Shown here piece by piece: positions 7,204-14,044 of a stretch of DNA of 17,383 bases. The notes under the pieces were generated by a model. That model saw nothing but the letters and a program-made list of their open reading frames with translations, did no database searches and was not told the origin of the DNA. The DNA is from JAWXBM01 sp034440115 (GTDB lineage: Bacteria > Pseudomonadota > Gammaproteobacteria > Xanthomonadales > SZUA-36), in assembly GCA_034440115.1 (NCBI GenBank), contig JAWXBM010000022.1, forward strand, positions 1 to 17,383. The letters are read 5' to 3'. How positions within the stretch are numbered: position 1 is the first letter of the stretch; each line of letters starts with the position of its first letter. The translations under genes and the position numbers were made by a program.

Positions 7204-8047
7204 CTGCAGTTTCCTGTTGACGATACTTTTTCTGCACTGTGTGAATCTGCTGCACTTCCTGCAGTAATACTTCGGGCGCCGGGAAATTGAAATCCCGCTC
7301 CAGCAGAGTGGGGAACACTCCGAACTGCTGATACGCCTGATCCAGCAAATCCCATACTGGCCGAATCACATCGGCCGCGTGGGTGTCCACAATCAGGTCT
7401 TCGGCTTCGTTGTAGTGTCCGGCAATGTGGCCATAAGCAACACGCCCGCCCGGTAAACCACGCAAAAATTCTGCTGCATCGTAGCTGTGATTCACACTGT
7501 TGACATAAATATTGTTCAAGTCCAGTAACAGCCCACAATCGGCCTCCTGCAGCACCGCGTTAATAAAATCCAGCTCACTGAGTTCAGCGCCAGGAGCGGC
7601 GTAATAGCTGACATTCTCGATGGCTATACGGCGTTCCAGCACTTCCTGTACATGGCGGATGCGTTGCGCCACGTGATGCACTGCTTCCGGCGTGAAAGGT
7701 ATAGGCATCAGGTCGTACAGGTGACCCTCATCGGTACAGTAACTAAGGTGTTCGCTATAGCAAACAATCTGGTTTTGGTCGAGAAAGGTTTTCAAACGCC
7801 GCAGGAAAGTTTCATCCAGTGGTGAAGGCCCGCCCAATGACAAGGACAGACCATGACAGGTGAAAGGCAGGCGTTCGGTATAGCTGCGCAACTGGCGGCC
7901 GTATTTGCCGCCCACACCGATCCAGTTTTCCGGCGCGACTTCCATAAAGTCCACGCAGTCCAGGTTGGCAGATTGAAGCGGGCCCAACAGGGCCCGCCTG
8001 AGTCCCAGGCCAGCGCCTTCAAGCGCAATGCGGGATACCTTATTCAC
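7181..8047 (-). CDS. hvfB: HvfB/BufB family multinuclear non-heme iron oxidase (MNIO, DUF692)
   Basis: 288 residues, standard for DUF692, a TIM-barrel enzyme that binds two or three iron ions and oxidises cysteines in a precursor peptide; in the related Haemophilus system it installs oxazolone/thioamide pairs that bind copper. Conserved polar blocks run the length of the protein: FMEVAPENW (34-42), CHGLSLSLGG with His65, YSEHLSY with His100, AIENVSYY with Glu144, LLLDLNNIYVN with Asp176, GHIAGH with His207 and His211, DTHA with Asp221 and His223, and LLERD with Glu250. These include the likely iron ligands. The start is a GTG at 8047, with only a weak ribosome site (AAGCAAGA-like), 37 bp after the hvfA stop. 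That may keep enzyme levels below precursor levels. The 3' end overlaps hvfC. Confidence 0.93.
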   Translation of the reverse strand: MNKVSRIALEGAGLGLRRALLGPLQSANLDCVDFMEVAPENWIGVGGKYGRQLRSYTERLPFTCHGLSLSLGGPSPLDETFLRRLKTFLDQNQIVCYSEHLSYCTDEGHLYDLMPIPFTPEAVHHVAQRIRHVQEVLERRIAIENVSYYAAPGAELSELDFINAVLQEADCGLLLDLNNIYVNSVNHSYDAAEFLRGLPGGRVAYGHIAGHYNEAEDLIVDTHAADVIRPVWDLLDQAYQQFGVFPTLLERDFNFPAPEVLLQEVQQIHTVQKKYRQQETADAKRKQG

Positions 8048-8084
8048 GTCTTGCTTGATGAGGGGCAGGGCTGCTGATCAACGC

Positions 8085-8531
8085 TTAGTGATCTTCACCA
8101 CAAGAGCCTTCTTCACCTTTGTCTTCACCACAAGAGCCTTCTTCGCCTTTGTCTTCACCACAAGAGCCTTCTTCGCCCTTGTCTTCACCACATTTGCCTT
8201 CACCGCATTTGCCTTCTTCGCCTTTGTCTTCACCACAAGAGCCTTCTTCGCCCTTGTCTTCACCACATTTGCCTTCACCGCATTTGCCGTCTTCGCCCTT
8301 GTCTTCACCACAAGAGCCTTCTTCACCTTTGTCTTCACCACACTTGCCTTCACCGCACTTGCCTTCTTCGCCCTTGGTGTCGTCGCCTGCCAGCATGTAG
8401 CCGCTGTCGAGGTCAGCCATGGCAAAAGGATTGTCACTGGCCATAGCGGTGCTGGAGAAAGCTACGGATGAAATGAATGCAACACCGATAGCGGCTGCGA
8501 TGGGTTTGAGAAACATTTTCTTGTCTGACAT
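8085..8531 (-). CDS. hvfA: HvfA family oxazolone/thioamide-type RiPP metallophore precursor with 11 Cys motifs
   Basis: 148 residues. Residues 1-31 form an export signal: basic start, hydrophobic core, and a SSTAMA cleavage site. Next comes SDNPFAMADLDSGYMLAGDD (32-51), which resembles the NPF...L..GY block found in related precursors and may be the enzyme-recognition part. Residues 54-148 are almost entirely Gly, Glu, Lys, Asp, Cys and Ser, with 11 cysteines (59, 64, 74, 84, 89, 99, 109, 114, 124, 134 and 144), each in [E/D]GKCG (six) or EGSCG (five). EGKCG is the motif modified by HvfB-type enzymes to bind copper. The mature peptide should be very acidic and periplasmic or secreted. The ATG at 8531 has a strong GGAGGT 5 nt upstream, the best ribosome site in the operon, which fits high precursor output. 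It is the first gene of the hvfA-B-C-X order. Whether the Ser-type motifs are modified is unknown. Confidence 0.92.
   Translation of the reverse strand: MSDKKMFLKPIAAAIGVAFISSVAFSSTAMASDNPFAMADLDSGYMLAGDDTKGEEGKCGEGKCGEDKGEEGSCGEDKGEDGKCGEGKCGEDKGEEGSCGEDKGEEGKCGEGKCGEDKGEEGSCGEDKGEEGSCGEDKGEEGSCGEDH
8088..8372 (-). repeat. In-frame minisatellite in hvfA: three 75-bp units and two 30-bp units
   Basis: Read in the gene direction, units lie at 8372-8298, 8297-8223 and 8222-8148 (25 codons each), then 8147-8118 and 8117-8088 (10 codons each). Each long unit encodes two KCG motifs followed by one SCG motif; the short units are copies of the SCG end of a long unit. Copies are almost identical in DNA, and the second long unit has one Glu-to-Asp change. 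This suggests recent growth by slippage or unequal crossover, always in multiples of three. Confidence 0.93.
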
Positions 8532-8559
8532 GTGAAACCTCCAAGAGTGGTTTGTAGAA

Positions 8560-8573
8560 GGGCAGTACTGCCC
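8560..8573. promoter_or_regulatory. Perfect 14-bp palindrome upstream of hvfA
   Basis: GGGCAGTACTGCCC is a perfect two-fold symmetric sequence lying 29 bp before the hvfA start, between the ribosome site and the A/T-rich stretch. It could be the operator of a dimeric regulator or a short leader hairpin. I do not recognise it as the site of a known copper regulator. Confidence 0.4.
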
Positions 8574-8587
8574 GGAAAAATTAAAAA

Positions 8588-8617
8588 AAACTAAAAAAAC
8601 ACTTGGTTAAAGGTCAA
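8588..8617 (-). promoter_or_regulatory. Possible hvfA promoter
   Basis: On the - strand TTGACC (8617-8612) matches the -35 consensus at five of six bases. TAGTTT (8593-8588) lies 18 bp on and is a poor -10. Transcription would start near 8581, leaving a leader of about 50 nt that contains the 8560-8573 palindrome. The flanking T-runs make the match less certain. Confidence 0.25.
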
Positions 8618-8783
8618 TTCCCTGACGATAGTCGGGCACGTCGCGATACTTGCATTTAAAGCCTAGCAGTCGCGCTGTTAAATTCCAATGAAAGCCAGGT
8701 TTCGGGGCATAAGACCGGTGACCCGTCTGGATTATTTCACGCAAGTGCTGATTCACCGATTTGCTACGTTCAAAGAAAGGCAT
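8607..8783 (-). CDS. Possible small protein of unknown function (58 residues) downstream of nth
   Basis: I do not recognise this family. From the ATG at 8783 the frame gives a basic, aromatic-rich protein with SKSVNQHLREII, GHRSYAPKPGFHWNLTARLL and KCKYRDVPDYRQG. The composition is that of a real soluble protein rather than a shadow frame, and nothing else explains the roughly 210 bp between nth and hvfA. The frame is open further upstream to an ATG at 8906, but that part overlaps the end of nth and looks like its alternate frame; residues just before the chosen Met (ARAAFGSDQRS) could still belong to the protein. No good ribosome site precedes 8783. It might also be the tail of a decayed longer gene. 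It lies on the same strand as nth and could be co-transcribed. Confidence 0.45.
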   Translation of the reverse strand: MPFFERSKSVNQHLREIIQTGHRSYAPKPGFHWNLTARLLGFKCKYRDVPDYRQGIDL

Positions 8784-8817
8784 GCTGCGCTGATCCGAAC
8801 CAAAGGCGGCACGTGCA

Positions 8818-9450
8818 TTACTCTGTCTTGGCTTTGAATGCGCAAAGATCGCGAACGATGCATTCCGGGCAGGCAGGCTTGCGCGCCTTGCAGGTATAGC
8901 GGCCATGCAGAATCAGCCAATGATGTGCATGCTGGCGAAACTCCTGCGGCACTACTTTCAAGAGTTTCAGTTCAACCTGCAACGGCGTTTTGCCGGGCGC
9001 CAGGCTGGTGCGATTGGACACCCGGAAAATATGCGTATCAACCGCGATGGTGGGTTGGCCAAAAGCGGTATTCAAAACTACATTGGCGGTTTTTCGGCCC
9101 ACGCCCGGTAGCTGTTCCAGTGCTGCCCGATTGGCTGGGACCTGACCCTCGTAATCATCCTGCAAAATCCGACAGGTTTTGATGATGTTGGCCGCCTTGG
9201 TATTGAACAGGCCGATGGTGCGGATGAAATTCTTTACGCCCGCTTCGCCCAGTTGCAACATTTGTTGCGGCGTATTTGCGGCCTTGAACAAGCCACGGGT
9301 TGCTTTGTTGACGCTGATATCAGTGGCCTGTGCGGATAACAGCACGGCAATCAGGAGTGAAAAAGGACTGTCATAAGCCAGTTCGGTAACGGGCTTCGGG
9401 TCAATGCTTTGCAAGCGCCGGAAGAATTCCTGCCGGTCCGGCGGCTTCAC
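8818..9450 (-). CDS. nth: Endonuclease III, Fe-S DNA glycosylase/AP lyase
   Basis: 210 residues. Nth removes oxidised pyrimidines from DNA and cuts the abasic site, starting base-excision repair. The helix-hairpin-helix LPGVGRKTANVV contains catalytic Lys120, and VDTH contains Asp138; both have the E. coli numbering. The [4Fe-4S] ligands are Cys187, Cys194, Cys197 and Cys203 in the standard C-x6-C-x2-C-x5-C spacing, again identical in position to E. coli. The start is a GTG at 9450 overlapping the rsxE stop by 4 bp (GTGA), with an excellent AGGAGGG 6 nt upstream inside rsxE, so translation is coupled to rsxE. nth as the last gene of the rsx operon is the classic gammaproteobacterial layout. 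Confidence 0.97.
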   Translation of the reverse strand: MKPPDRQEFFRRLQSIDPKPVTELAYDSPFSLLIAVLLSAQATDISVNKATRGLFKAANTPQQMLQLGEAGVKNFIRTIGLFNTKAANIIKTCRILQDDYEGQVPANRAALEQLPGVGRKTANVVLNTAFGQPTIAVDTHIFRVSNRTSLAPGKTPLQVELKLLKVVPQEFRQHAHHWLILHGRYTCKARKPACPECIVRDLCAFKAKTE

Positions 9451-10160
9451 GCCTTACCCTCCTGCTGCAGTAAGGTTGGAACAGCTGATTCTTTTGCTGC
9501 ACGCTGCGCTTGCAGATGGCTGTTCAGCCAGTTCTTCGCGGCCACCAGCAAACCCAGACCGATGAACGCACCGGCAGGTAACAGTGCCAATAAGAAGCCG
9601 GAATAGTCCGTAACCAGCACCCATTCCAATGATTTGGCCCAAGAGCCAAACATCAATTCGGCCTGGCGCAGCAAAGTACCAAAGCCCAGCAACTCCCGCA
9701 TGGTGCCCAACGCAATCAAAGCCAGGCAGAACCCCAGGCCGGTAGCCAGGCCATCAGCCATTGCGGGGAAAGGGCGGTTTCTGGCTGCAAACGCTTCAGC
9801 CCGGCCGATGATGGCGCAATTGGTAACAATCAACGGAATAAAGATACCCAGGATGCGATACAGGTCGTGAAACCAAGCCTGCATCAACAGCTGAATCACC
9901 GTGACCACTGCGGCGATAATCACTACGTAGGCCGGGATGCGAATTTCCGGCCGCAACAAAGGCCTGGCCAGCGACACACACAGGTTGGAAGCCACCAGGG
10001 TAAGCATCGTGGCGAGACCCAGCCCGAGCGCGTTGATGACGGTATTGCTCACCGCCAGCAAGGGGCATAAGCCCAGTAGCGTCACCAAACCGGTATTCTG
10101 GTGCCACCAGCCATCAGCAAATATTTGCCGGTAATTTGTACTTTGTGCGGCCTTGTTCAT
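9447..10160 (-). CDS. rsxE: Rsx/Rnf electron transport complex membrane subunit E
   Basis: 237 residues, polytopic, about six membrane segments. It carries the NQR/RnfE-type blocks GLCPLLAVSNTVINALGLG, RIPAYVVIIAAVVT and LYRILGIFIPLIVTNCAIIGRAEAFA; the conserved Cys residues (GLCPLL and TNCAI) are those thought to hold a membrane iron centre shared with RsxA. The complex moves electrons between NADH and ferredoxin or keeps SoxR reduced, depending on species. The ATG at 10160 overlaps the rsxG stop by 4 bp (ATGA), and its own end overlaps nth. A hydrophilic tail (about 205-237) rich in Gln, Lys and Ala follows the last membrane segment. It is homologous to RsxA in this window, as expected for paired halves of the channel. 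Confidence 0.95.
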   Translation of the reverse strand: MNKAAQSTNYRQIFADGWWHQNTGLVTLLGLCPLLAVSNTVINALGLGLATMLTLVASNLCVSLARPLLRPEIRIPAYVVIIAAVVTVIQLLMQAWFHDLYRILGIFIPLIVTNCAIIGRAEAFAARNRPFPAMADGLATGLGFCLALIALGTMRELLGFGTLLRQAELMFGSWAKSLEWVLVTDYSGFLLALLPAGAFIGLGLLVAAKNWLNSHLQAQRAAKESAVPTLLQQEGKA

Positions 10161-10822
10161 GGTGAGTCCGCAGCCAAATCGTCCGAGGGCATTTCAAACA
10201 GCTCCTGCTGATGTGCGGCAAAATACTGCAGAGCCCGTTTCACTGCATTGACCACAGCCCGTGGCGTTATGGTCGCGCCGGTCATTTGATCAAATGCTCC
10301 GCCGTCGCGCCGCACTGCCCATTTTTCCACTGGTGGTTGCTGCAGGGATTTTCCATCGAAGGCCAGAATCCAGTCGCTGCGTTCCACTTCAATGCCGTCG
10401 CCCAGCCCGGGTGTTTCTTTATGTGAAGTCACCCTTACTCCGGTCAGTTGGCCCTGAGTATTGATGCCGACCAGCAGATTGATCCGGCCGTTGTATCCGT
10501 CCGGAGCCGCAAAACGCAAAATCACGGCCACGGGCTGGCCCTGTTTACGTGCCCGGTAGGCGGTTACTGTCTGCCCTTGAGGGAAGGCGTTTTCATTGCT
10601 GAATTGGAAAATGTCGCGGTGCAAGGCGTTGTCGTATTGGCTGGCAGCGAGGATTTGCTGCAGTTGTTCCAGTACAACACGTTGCTCCTGATCAGCAATT
10701 CGTTCCCGGGTCAGGTTGTTCACGACTGCCAGCAGTGCTGTGCCGATAATCACTACCAGGCCCAGGGCCAGAGCACTGCGCCATGGCTTCGAGGTGTTCA
10801 GCTGGAGTGGCTTATTTTCCAT
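10157..10822 (-). CDS. rsxG: Rsx/Rnf complex FMN-binding subunit G
   Basis: 221 residues with one N-terminal membrane anchor (about 16-34) and a periplasmic FMN-binding domain. FMN is attached by ApbE-type flavin transferase to the last Thr of the TGATITPRAV block (Thr184); the family consensus is [ST]GAT, so the site is intact. GYNGRINLLVGI and SHKETPGLGDGIE are the other hallmark blocks of the domain. The ATG at 10822 lies inside the 3' end of rsxD (11-bp overlap) and the end overlaps rsxE by 4 bp. No apbE gene is in this window, so the flavin transferase must be encoded elsewhere. Confidence 0.95.
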   Translation of the reverse strand: MENKPLQLNTSKPWRSALALGLVVIIGTALLAVVNNLTRERIADQEQRVVLEQLQQILAASQYDNALHRDIFQFSNENAFPQGQTVTAYRARKQGQPVAVILRFAAPDGYNGRINLLVGINTQGQLTGVRVTSHKETPGLGDGIEVERSDWILAFDGKSLQQPPVEKWAVRRDGGAFDQMTGATITPRAVVNAVKRALQYFAAHQQELFEMPSDDLAADSP

Positions 10823-11843
10823 AGTATCTGGGCACGGTATATCGATCTATTAGCGGCGCGGCCATGTTCATCAACAAAACCGCAAAAGCCACGCCATCCG
10901 GGTAGCCACCCCAGCGACGTATGACCAATGTAATGATGCCGACGCCAGCACCGAAGATCAGTCGGCCACGGTTGCTGGTGCAACCACTTACCGGATCGGT
11001 AGCAATGAAGAAAGCACCCAGTATCAGGGCACCTGAAAAGACATGTTGCAGTGGTACCGGGTTACTACCGGAATCCGCAAAGTAAGCCACAAGACCCAGC
11101 AACAGCACGCTGCCTATCATGGTCACCGGTACGTGCCAGGAAATGATACGTCGCCATAGCAGCCACAAGCCGCCAATGGCATACCAATTGGCAATCCATT
11201 CCCAGCCCTGTCCGCCGAAGTCTCCGAAAATGGCAGCAGTGCGTATTTCATCTACAGTAAGCCCGGAATTGATGCCGGTGCGGATAGTATCCAATGGAGT
11301 TGCCTGGCTGACCGCATCCCACAACATGGGTGTGGGCAGGTGACCGGTCAGAATGGTGCTGGCGCTGTCCCAAAAACCAAAAATCCAGCTCGCTGGCGCA
11401 CTGGGTGGCAACCATTGCGTCATCGTTTGCGGAAAGCAGACCAGTACAACCGCATAACCCACCATGGCTGGGTTGAACACATTGTGACCCAGTCCGCCAT
11501 ACAAATGCTTGGCGATGACAATGGCGAAAAACATGCCCAGCAAGGCAATCCACCACGGCACCAGCGGTGGCAGGCACAGCGCGAATAAAACCGCGGTAAC
11601 CACCGCACTGAAATCCAGCAAATGAATTCGCACTGGCTGCTGACGAATTTTCAGCATTAATGCCTCGAAGCCAACCGCAAAAAATATCGCCAGCAGGATC
11701 TGCAACAGAATGCCGGGACCAAAATACCAGCAGTGGGCGGCTATGCCCGGAACCAGGGCATACAACACCTGCTGCATCACTTTGGCTACAGAGGTGGTAG
11801 CAGGCAGATGGGGTGCGCTGCTGGTGGCGAACTTGCGCGTCAT
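10812..11843 (-). CDS. rsxD: Rsx/Rnf complex FMN-binding membrane subunit D
   Basis: 343 residues with eight to nine predicted membrane segments. RsxD carries a second covalent FMN. The attachment block reads AVSQATPLDTIRTG with Thr182; SQAT rather than SGAT is normal here, since the E. coli protein also has SQATPLD. Other family blocks are KHLYGGLGHNVFNPAMVGY (112-130) and, near the C-terminus, GAFFIATDPVSG, NRGRLIFGAGVG and GGYPDGVAFAVLLMNMAAPLID. The ATG at 11843 overlaps the rsxC stop by 4 bp (ATGA), and the 3' end overlaps rsxG. The length agrees with the family. Confidence 0.95.
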   Translation of the reverse strand: MTRKFATSSAPHLPATTSVAKVMQQVLYALVPGIAAHCWYFGPGILLQILLAIFFAVGFEALMLKIRQQPVRIHLLDFSAVVTAVLFALCLPPLVPWWIALLGMFFAIVIAKHLYGGLGHNVFNPAMVGYAVVLVCFPQTMTQWLPPSAPASWIFGFWDSASTILTGHLPTPMLWDAVSQATPLDTIRTGINSGLTVDEIRTAAIFGDFGGQGWEWIANWYAIGGLWLLWRRIISWHVPVTMIGSVLLLGLVAYFADSGSNPVPLQHVFSGALILGAFFIATDPVSGCTSNRGRLIFGAGVGIITLVIRRWGGYPDGVAFAVLLMNMAAPLIDRYTVPRYYGK

Positions 11844-13432
11844 GATGACTCGCCTTGGTCATCGGCATTTTCAGTATTCGCTTGCTGATCCGATTTTTTC
11901 TTTACACGTTGCATGGCTGCAGCGATTTTCTGTTGTTTGTTCTGATTGTCCTGCAGCGACTGTTTTTTTGCTTCCAGCCTTTGAACGCGATCCTGCTTGA
12001 TGTTCGCCAATCTCAGTTCACGCGCTTCAAAGCGCTGTTTTGCGATTTCGGAGATTTTCTTCTCTTCGATCAGCGTTCGCCATTCTGCTTTGCCAAAGCG
12101 GAACCACTGGGTCAAAGGGATATGGCTGGGACAGACAAAATCGCAACAACCGCATTCGATACAGGCCGCTAATCCATGCCCGGCAGCATCGTCGATCAGG
12201 CCGTTGCGAATATCCCATTGCAGTTGTTGCGGTAGTAGCAGCGAGGGGCAAACCCGGGCGCATTCCCCGCAACGTATGCAGGGGAGCTCCTCATGTTCGG
12301 TTGCAATATCCGAATGGCTGAGTACCAGTATACAATTGGCTGCCTTGATCACCGGATTGGCATCAGACTCCAATGCATAGCCCATCATTGGCCCACCCAG
12401 CAGCAAGCGGGCGGCATTGTTGCTGTACCCGCCGCATTGTTCGATCAGGTTACTGATGGGAGTGCCCAGCAGCGCCAAAAGATTAGCGGGTTGGTTCACG
12501 CCATTGCCCGTAACGGTAACAATGCGTTCGATCAGCGGTTTGCCTTCAATGACTGCAGCGGCTGATGCTGCGGCAGTAGCGACGTTCTGGCACAACAGGC
12601 CCAGATGCGAAGGCCGCTTTCCTTCCGGAACTTCCAGTCCGGTGAGTACCTGTATCAGTTGTTTTTCGCCACCTTCCGGGTAAATGGTCGTGACTTTGAC
12701 CAGGCGAATATCATCCTGACCAGAACTTGATATCGCCGCATGCAGCTTGTCCCAAACTTCGCCCATCTGGTCTTCGATGGCGATGATGACCTGCCGGGCG
12801 CCGGTGGCGCGTTGCAGTACCAGGGCTCCTTCCACTACGCGCGGAGCCTGCTCGCGCATCAACATTTCATCACAGCTGATGTAAGGCTCGCACTCGGCGC
12901 CGTTCAGGATCAGTGTGTGTATGTCCTGGCTGAGTGCATCTTCGACTTTGGCCGCGGTGGGAAAAACCGCACCACCCAACCCAACTATTCCACACTCGGA
13001 AATACGCTGGCGTAGCAAAGCGGGTGCGGCTTCCTGCCAGTTCTGAATTGGATGTAGCTCGCACCATTCATCACGCCCGTCTGGCTTAATGATCACCGCC
13101 ATACCTTCCTGACCAGAGGGGTGTGAAATAGCATGGCGGGCAACGGCTGTTACCGTGCCTGAAGTCGGGGCATGAACGAAACCAGGGTACGGCAACTTAT
13201 AGCGCGCAATAGCCTGGCCTTTCAGAATAGTTTGTCCTTGAACTACCAGTGCCTCGGCCTGAGCTCCCAGATGTTGCAACAAAGGAACATAAAGCCGGGG
13301 CGGCAATTTGCTGCGCTGAATGGGTTTCTGGCAGGAGATTTTCTTGTGGTGCCGCAATTTCAAACCACCATGAAAATGGTGCAAACGCTGGCCAGCCAAC
13401 TCTGCTTGTTCCCTGGCTGGCAGGCGCATCAT
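11840..13432 (-). CDS. rsxC: Rsx/Rnf complex peripheral NADH/Fe-S subunit C
   Basis: I start at the ATG at 13432 (530 residues): it overlaps the rsxB stop as ATGA and has AGGAG 4 nt upstream. The frame is open to 13591, but that part is only the alternate frame of rsxB. Domains: an N-terminal barrel-like region with LPPRLYVPLLQHLG and HAPTSGTVTAV, a nucleotide-binding region with GLGGAVFPTAAK (151-162) and LNGAECEPYISCDE, a SLBB-type region, two [4Fe-4S] sites at Cys385/388/391/395 and Cys424/427/430/434, and a Lys/Gln-rich probable coiled-coil tail (about 455-530). It lacks the long Ala-rich repeats that make E. coli RsxC over 700 residues, so it is nearer the short form. The N-terminal GGIHPPE block common in the family reads HGGLKLRHHKKIS here. 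Confidence 0.95.
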   Translation of the reverse strand: MMRLPAREQAELAGQRLHHFHGGLKLRHHKKISCQKPIQRSKLPPRLYVPLLQHLGAQAEALVVQGQTILKGQAIARYKLPYPGFVHAPTSGTVTAVARHAISHPSGQEGMAVIIKPDGRDEWCELHPIQNWQEAAPALLRQRISECGIVGLGGAVFPTAAKVEDALSQDIHTLILNGAECEPYISCDEMLMREQAPRVVEGALVLQRATGARQVIIAIEDQMGEVWDKLHAAISSSGQDDIRLVKVTTIYPEGGEKQLIQVLTGLEVPEGKRPSHLGLLCQNVATAAASAAAVIEGKPLIERIVTVTGNGVNQPANLLALLGTPISNLIEQCGGYSNNAARLLLGGPMMGYALESDANPVIKAANCILVLSHSDIATEHEELPCIRCGECARVCPSLLLPQQLQWDIRNGLIDDAAGHGLAACIECGCCDFVCPSHIPLTQWFRFGKAEWRTLIEEKKISEIAKQRFEARELRLANIKQDRVQRLEAKKQSLQDNQNKQQKIAAAMQRVKKKSDQQANTENADDQGESS

Positions 13433-14016
13433 GGAGCTCCTGCTGATGCAGTTGGTAGTGAGTTGGTCAACACTGATGTCGGCCGTCTGTTCGGCATGGT
13501 CGGCATCCAGTCTGACATGGCTGGAGGACGCACCACCATTTCTATGCAGTCTACCGGGCAAGGTGGCAGGCACAGATCGCAGCCGGTGCATTCCGATTCG
13601 ATGACGGTGTGCATTTGCTTGGCTGCGCCAAGGATGGCATCAACCGGGCAGGCCTGGATGCACAGGGTGCAGCCTATGCAGATTGCTTCATCGATTACCG
13701 CCACGGCCTTGGGTTGTTCCTGACCGTTTTCAGGATTTAACTCCAATACTTCCTTGCCCAGCAGATCAGCCAATGCCTGAATACCGGCAGTGCCACCCGG
13801 TGGACATTGGTTGATTTCTGCGGTTCCGGCGGCAATGGCCTCAGCATACGGGCGACATCCCGGGAAGCCGCATTGTCCGCATTGAGTCTGCGGCAGGATC
13901 TGGTTGATCTGCTCCACTACCGGGTCGGCATCGACGCGAAAACGCCGCGCAACCCAACCCAGTCCGAGGCCGAGAGCGGTGGCCAAAAGGCTGATGCTCA
14001 ATACGTCCCAGCTCAT
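13429..14016 (-). CDS. rsxB: Rsx/Rnf complex ferredoxin-like subunit B
   Basis: 195 residues from the ATG at 14016; an in-frame TTG at 14037 would add seven residues. I prefer the ATG because the protein then lines up in length with E. coli RsxB (a short hydrophobic anchor before RRF), although neither start has a clear Shine-Dalgarno sequence. Order: membrane anchor 1-24; an Fe-S domain with Cys46, Cys49, Cys54 and Cys71 (QCGQCGFPGC plus a later Cys); and two ferredoxin clusters at Cys113/116/119/123 and Cys143/146/149/153. It passes electrons between RsxC and the membrane subunits. A 28-bp gap parts the rsxA stop from this ATG; the 3' end overlaps rsxC by 4 bp. Confidence 0.95.
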   Translation of the reverse strand: MSWDVLSISLLATALGLGLGWVARRFRVDADPVVEQINQILPQTQCGQCGFPGCRPYAEAIAAGTAEINQCPPGGTAGIQALADLLGKEVLELNPENGQEQPKAVAVIDEAICIGCTLCIQACPVDAILGAAKQMHTVIESECTGCDLCLPPCPVDCIEMVVRPPAMSDWMPTMPNRRPTSVLTNSLPTASAGAP

Positions 14017-14044
14017 TCCAGCCGTACCATTGCGCAATTTTGGT

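Noticed and set aside
8088..8372. Regular DNA repeats resembling a CRISPR array
   Set aside because: Units abut without unique spacers, keep a codon phase and encode a known motif; there are no cas genes.
8028..8471. Long + strand frames full of Phe-Ala-Phe-Thr or Pro-Ser repeats across the hvfA region
   Set aside because: They are the antisense reading of the in-frame hvfA repeat. The minus frame has a signal peptide, a strong ribosome site and the known EGKCG motif; the plus frames have none of these.
8581..8606. T-rich stretch on the minus strand before hvfA as an intrinsic terminator of nth
   Set aside because: No convincing GC-rich stem precedes the T-runs; the sequence is better read as an A/T-rich promoter spacer, though some termination cannot be excluded.
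10812..11843. SQAT instead of SGAT at the RsxD flavin-attachment site as a possible loss of function
   Set aside because: The E. coli RsxD also reads SQATPLD there, so this is the normal gammaproteobacterial form.
13433..13591. 53-residue N-terminal extension of RsxC
   Set aside because: It lies wholly inside rsxB in another frame and does not resemble RsxC; the ATG at 13432 has a ribosome site and the ATGA coupling typical of this operon.
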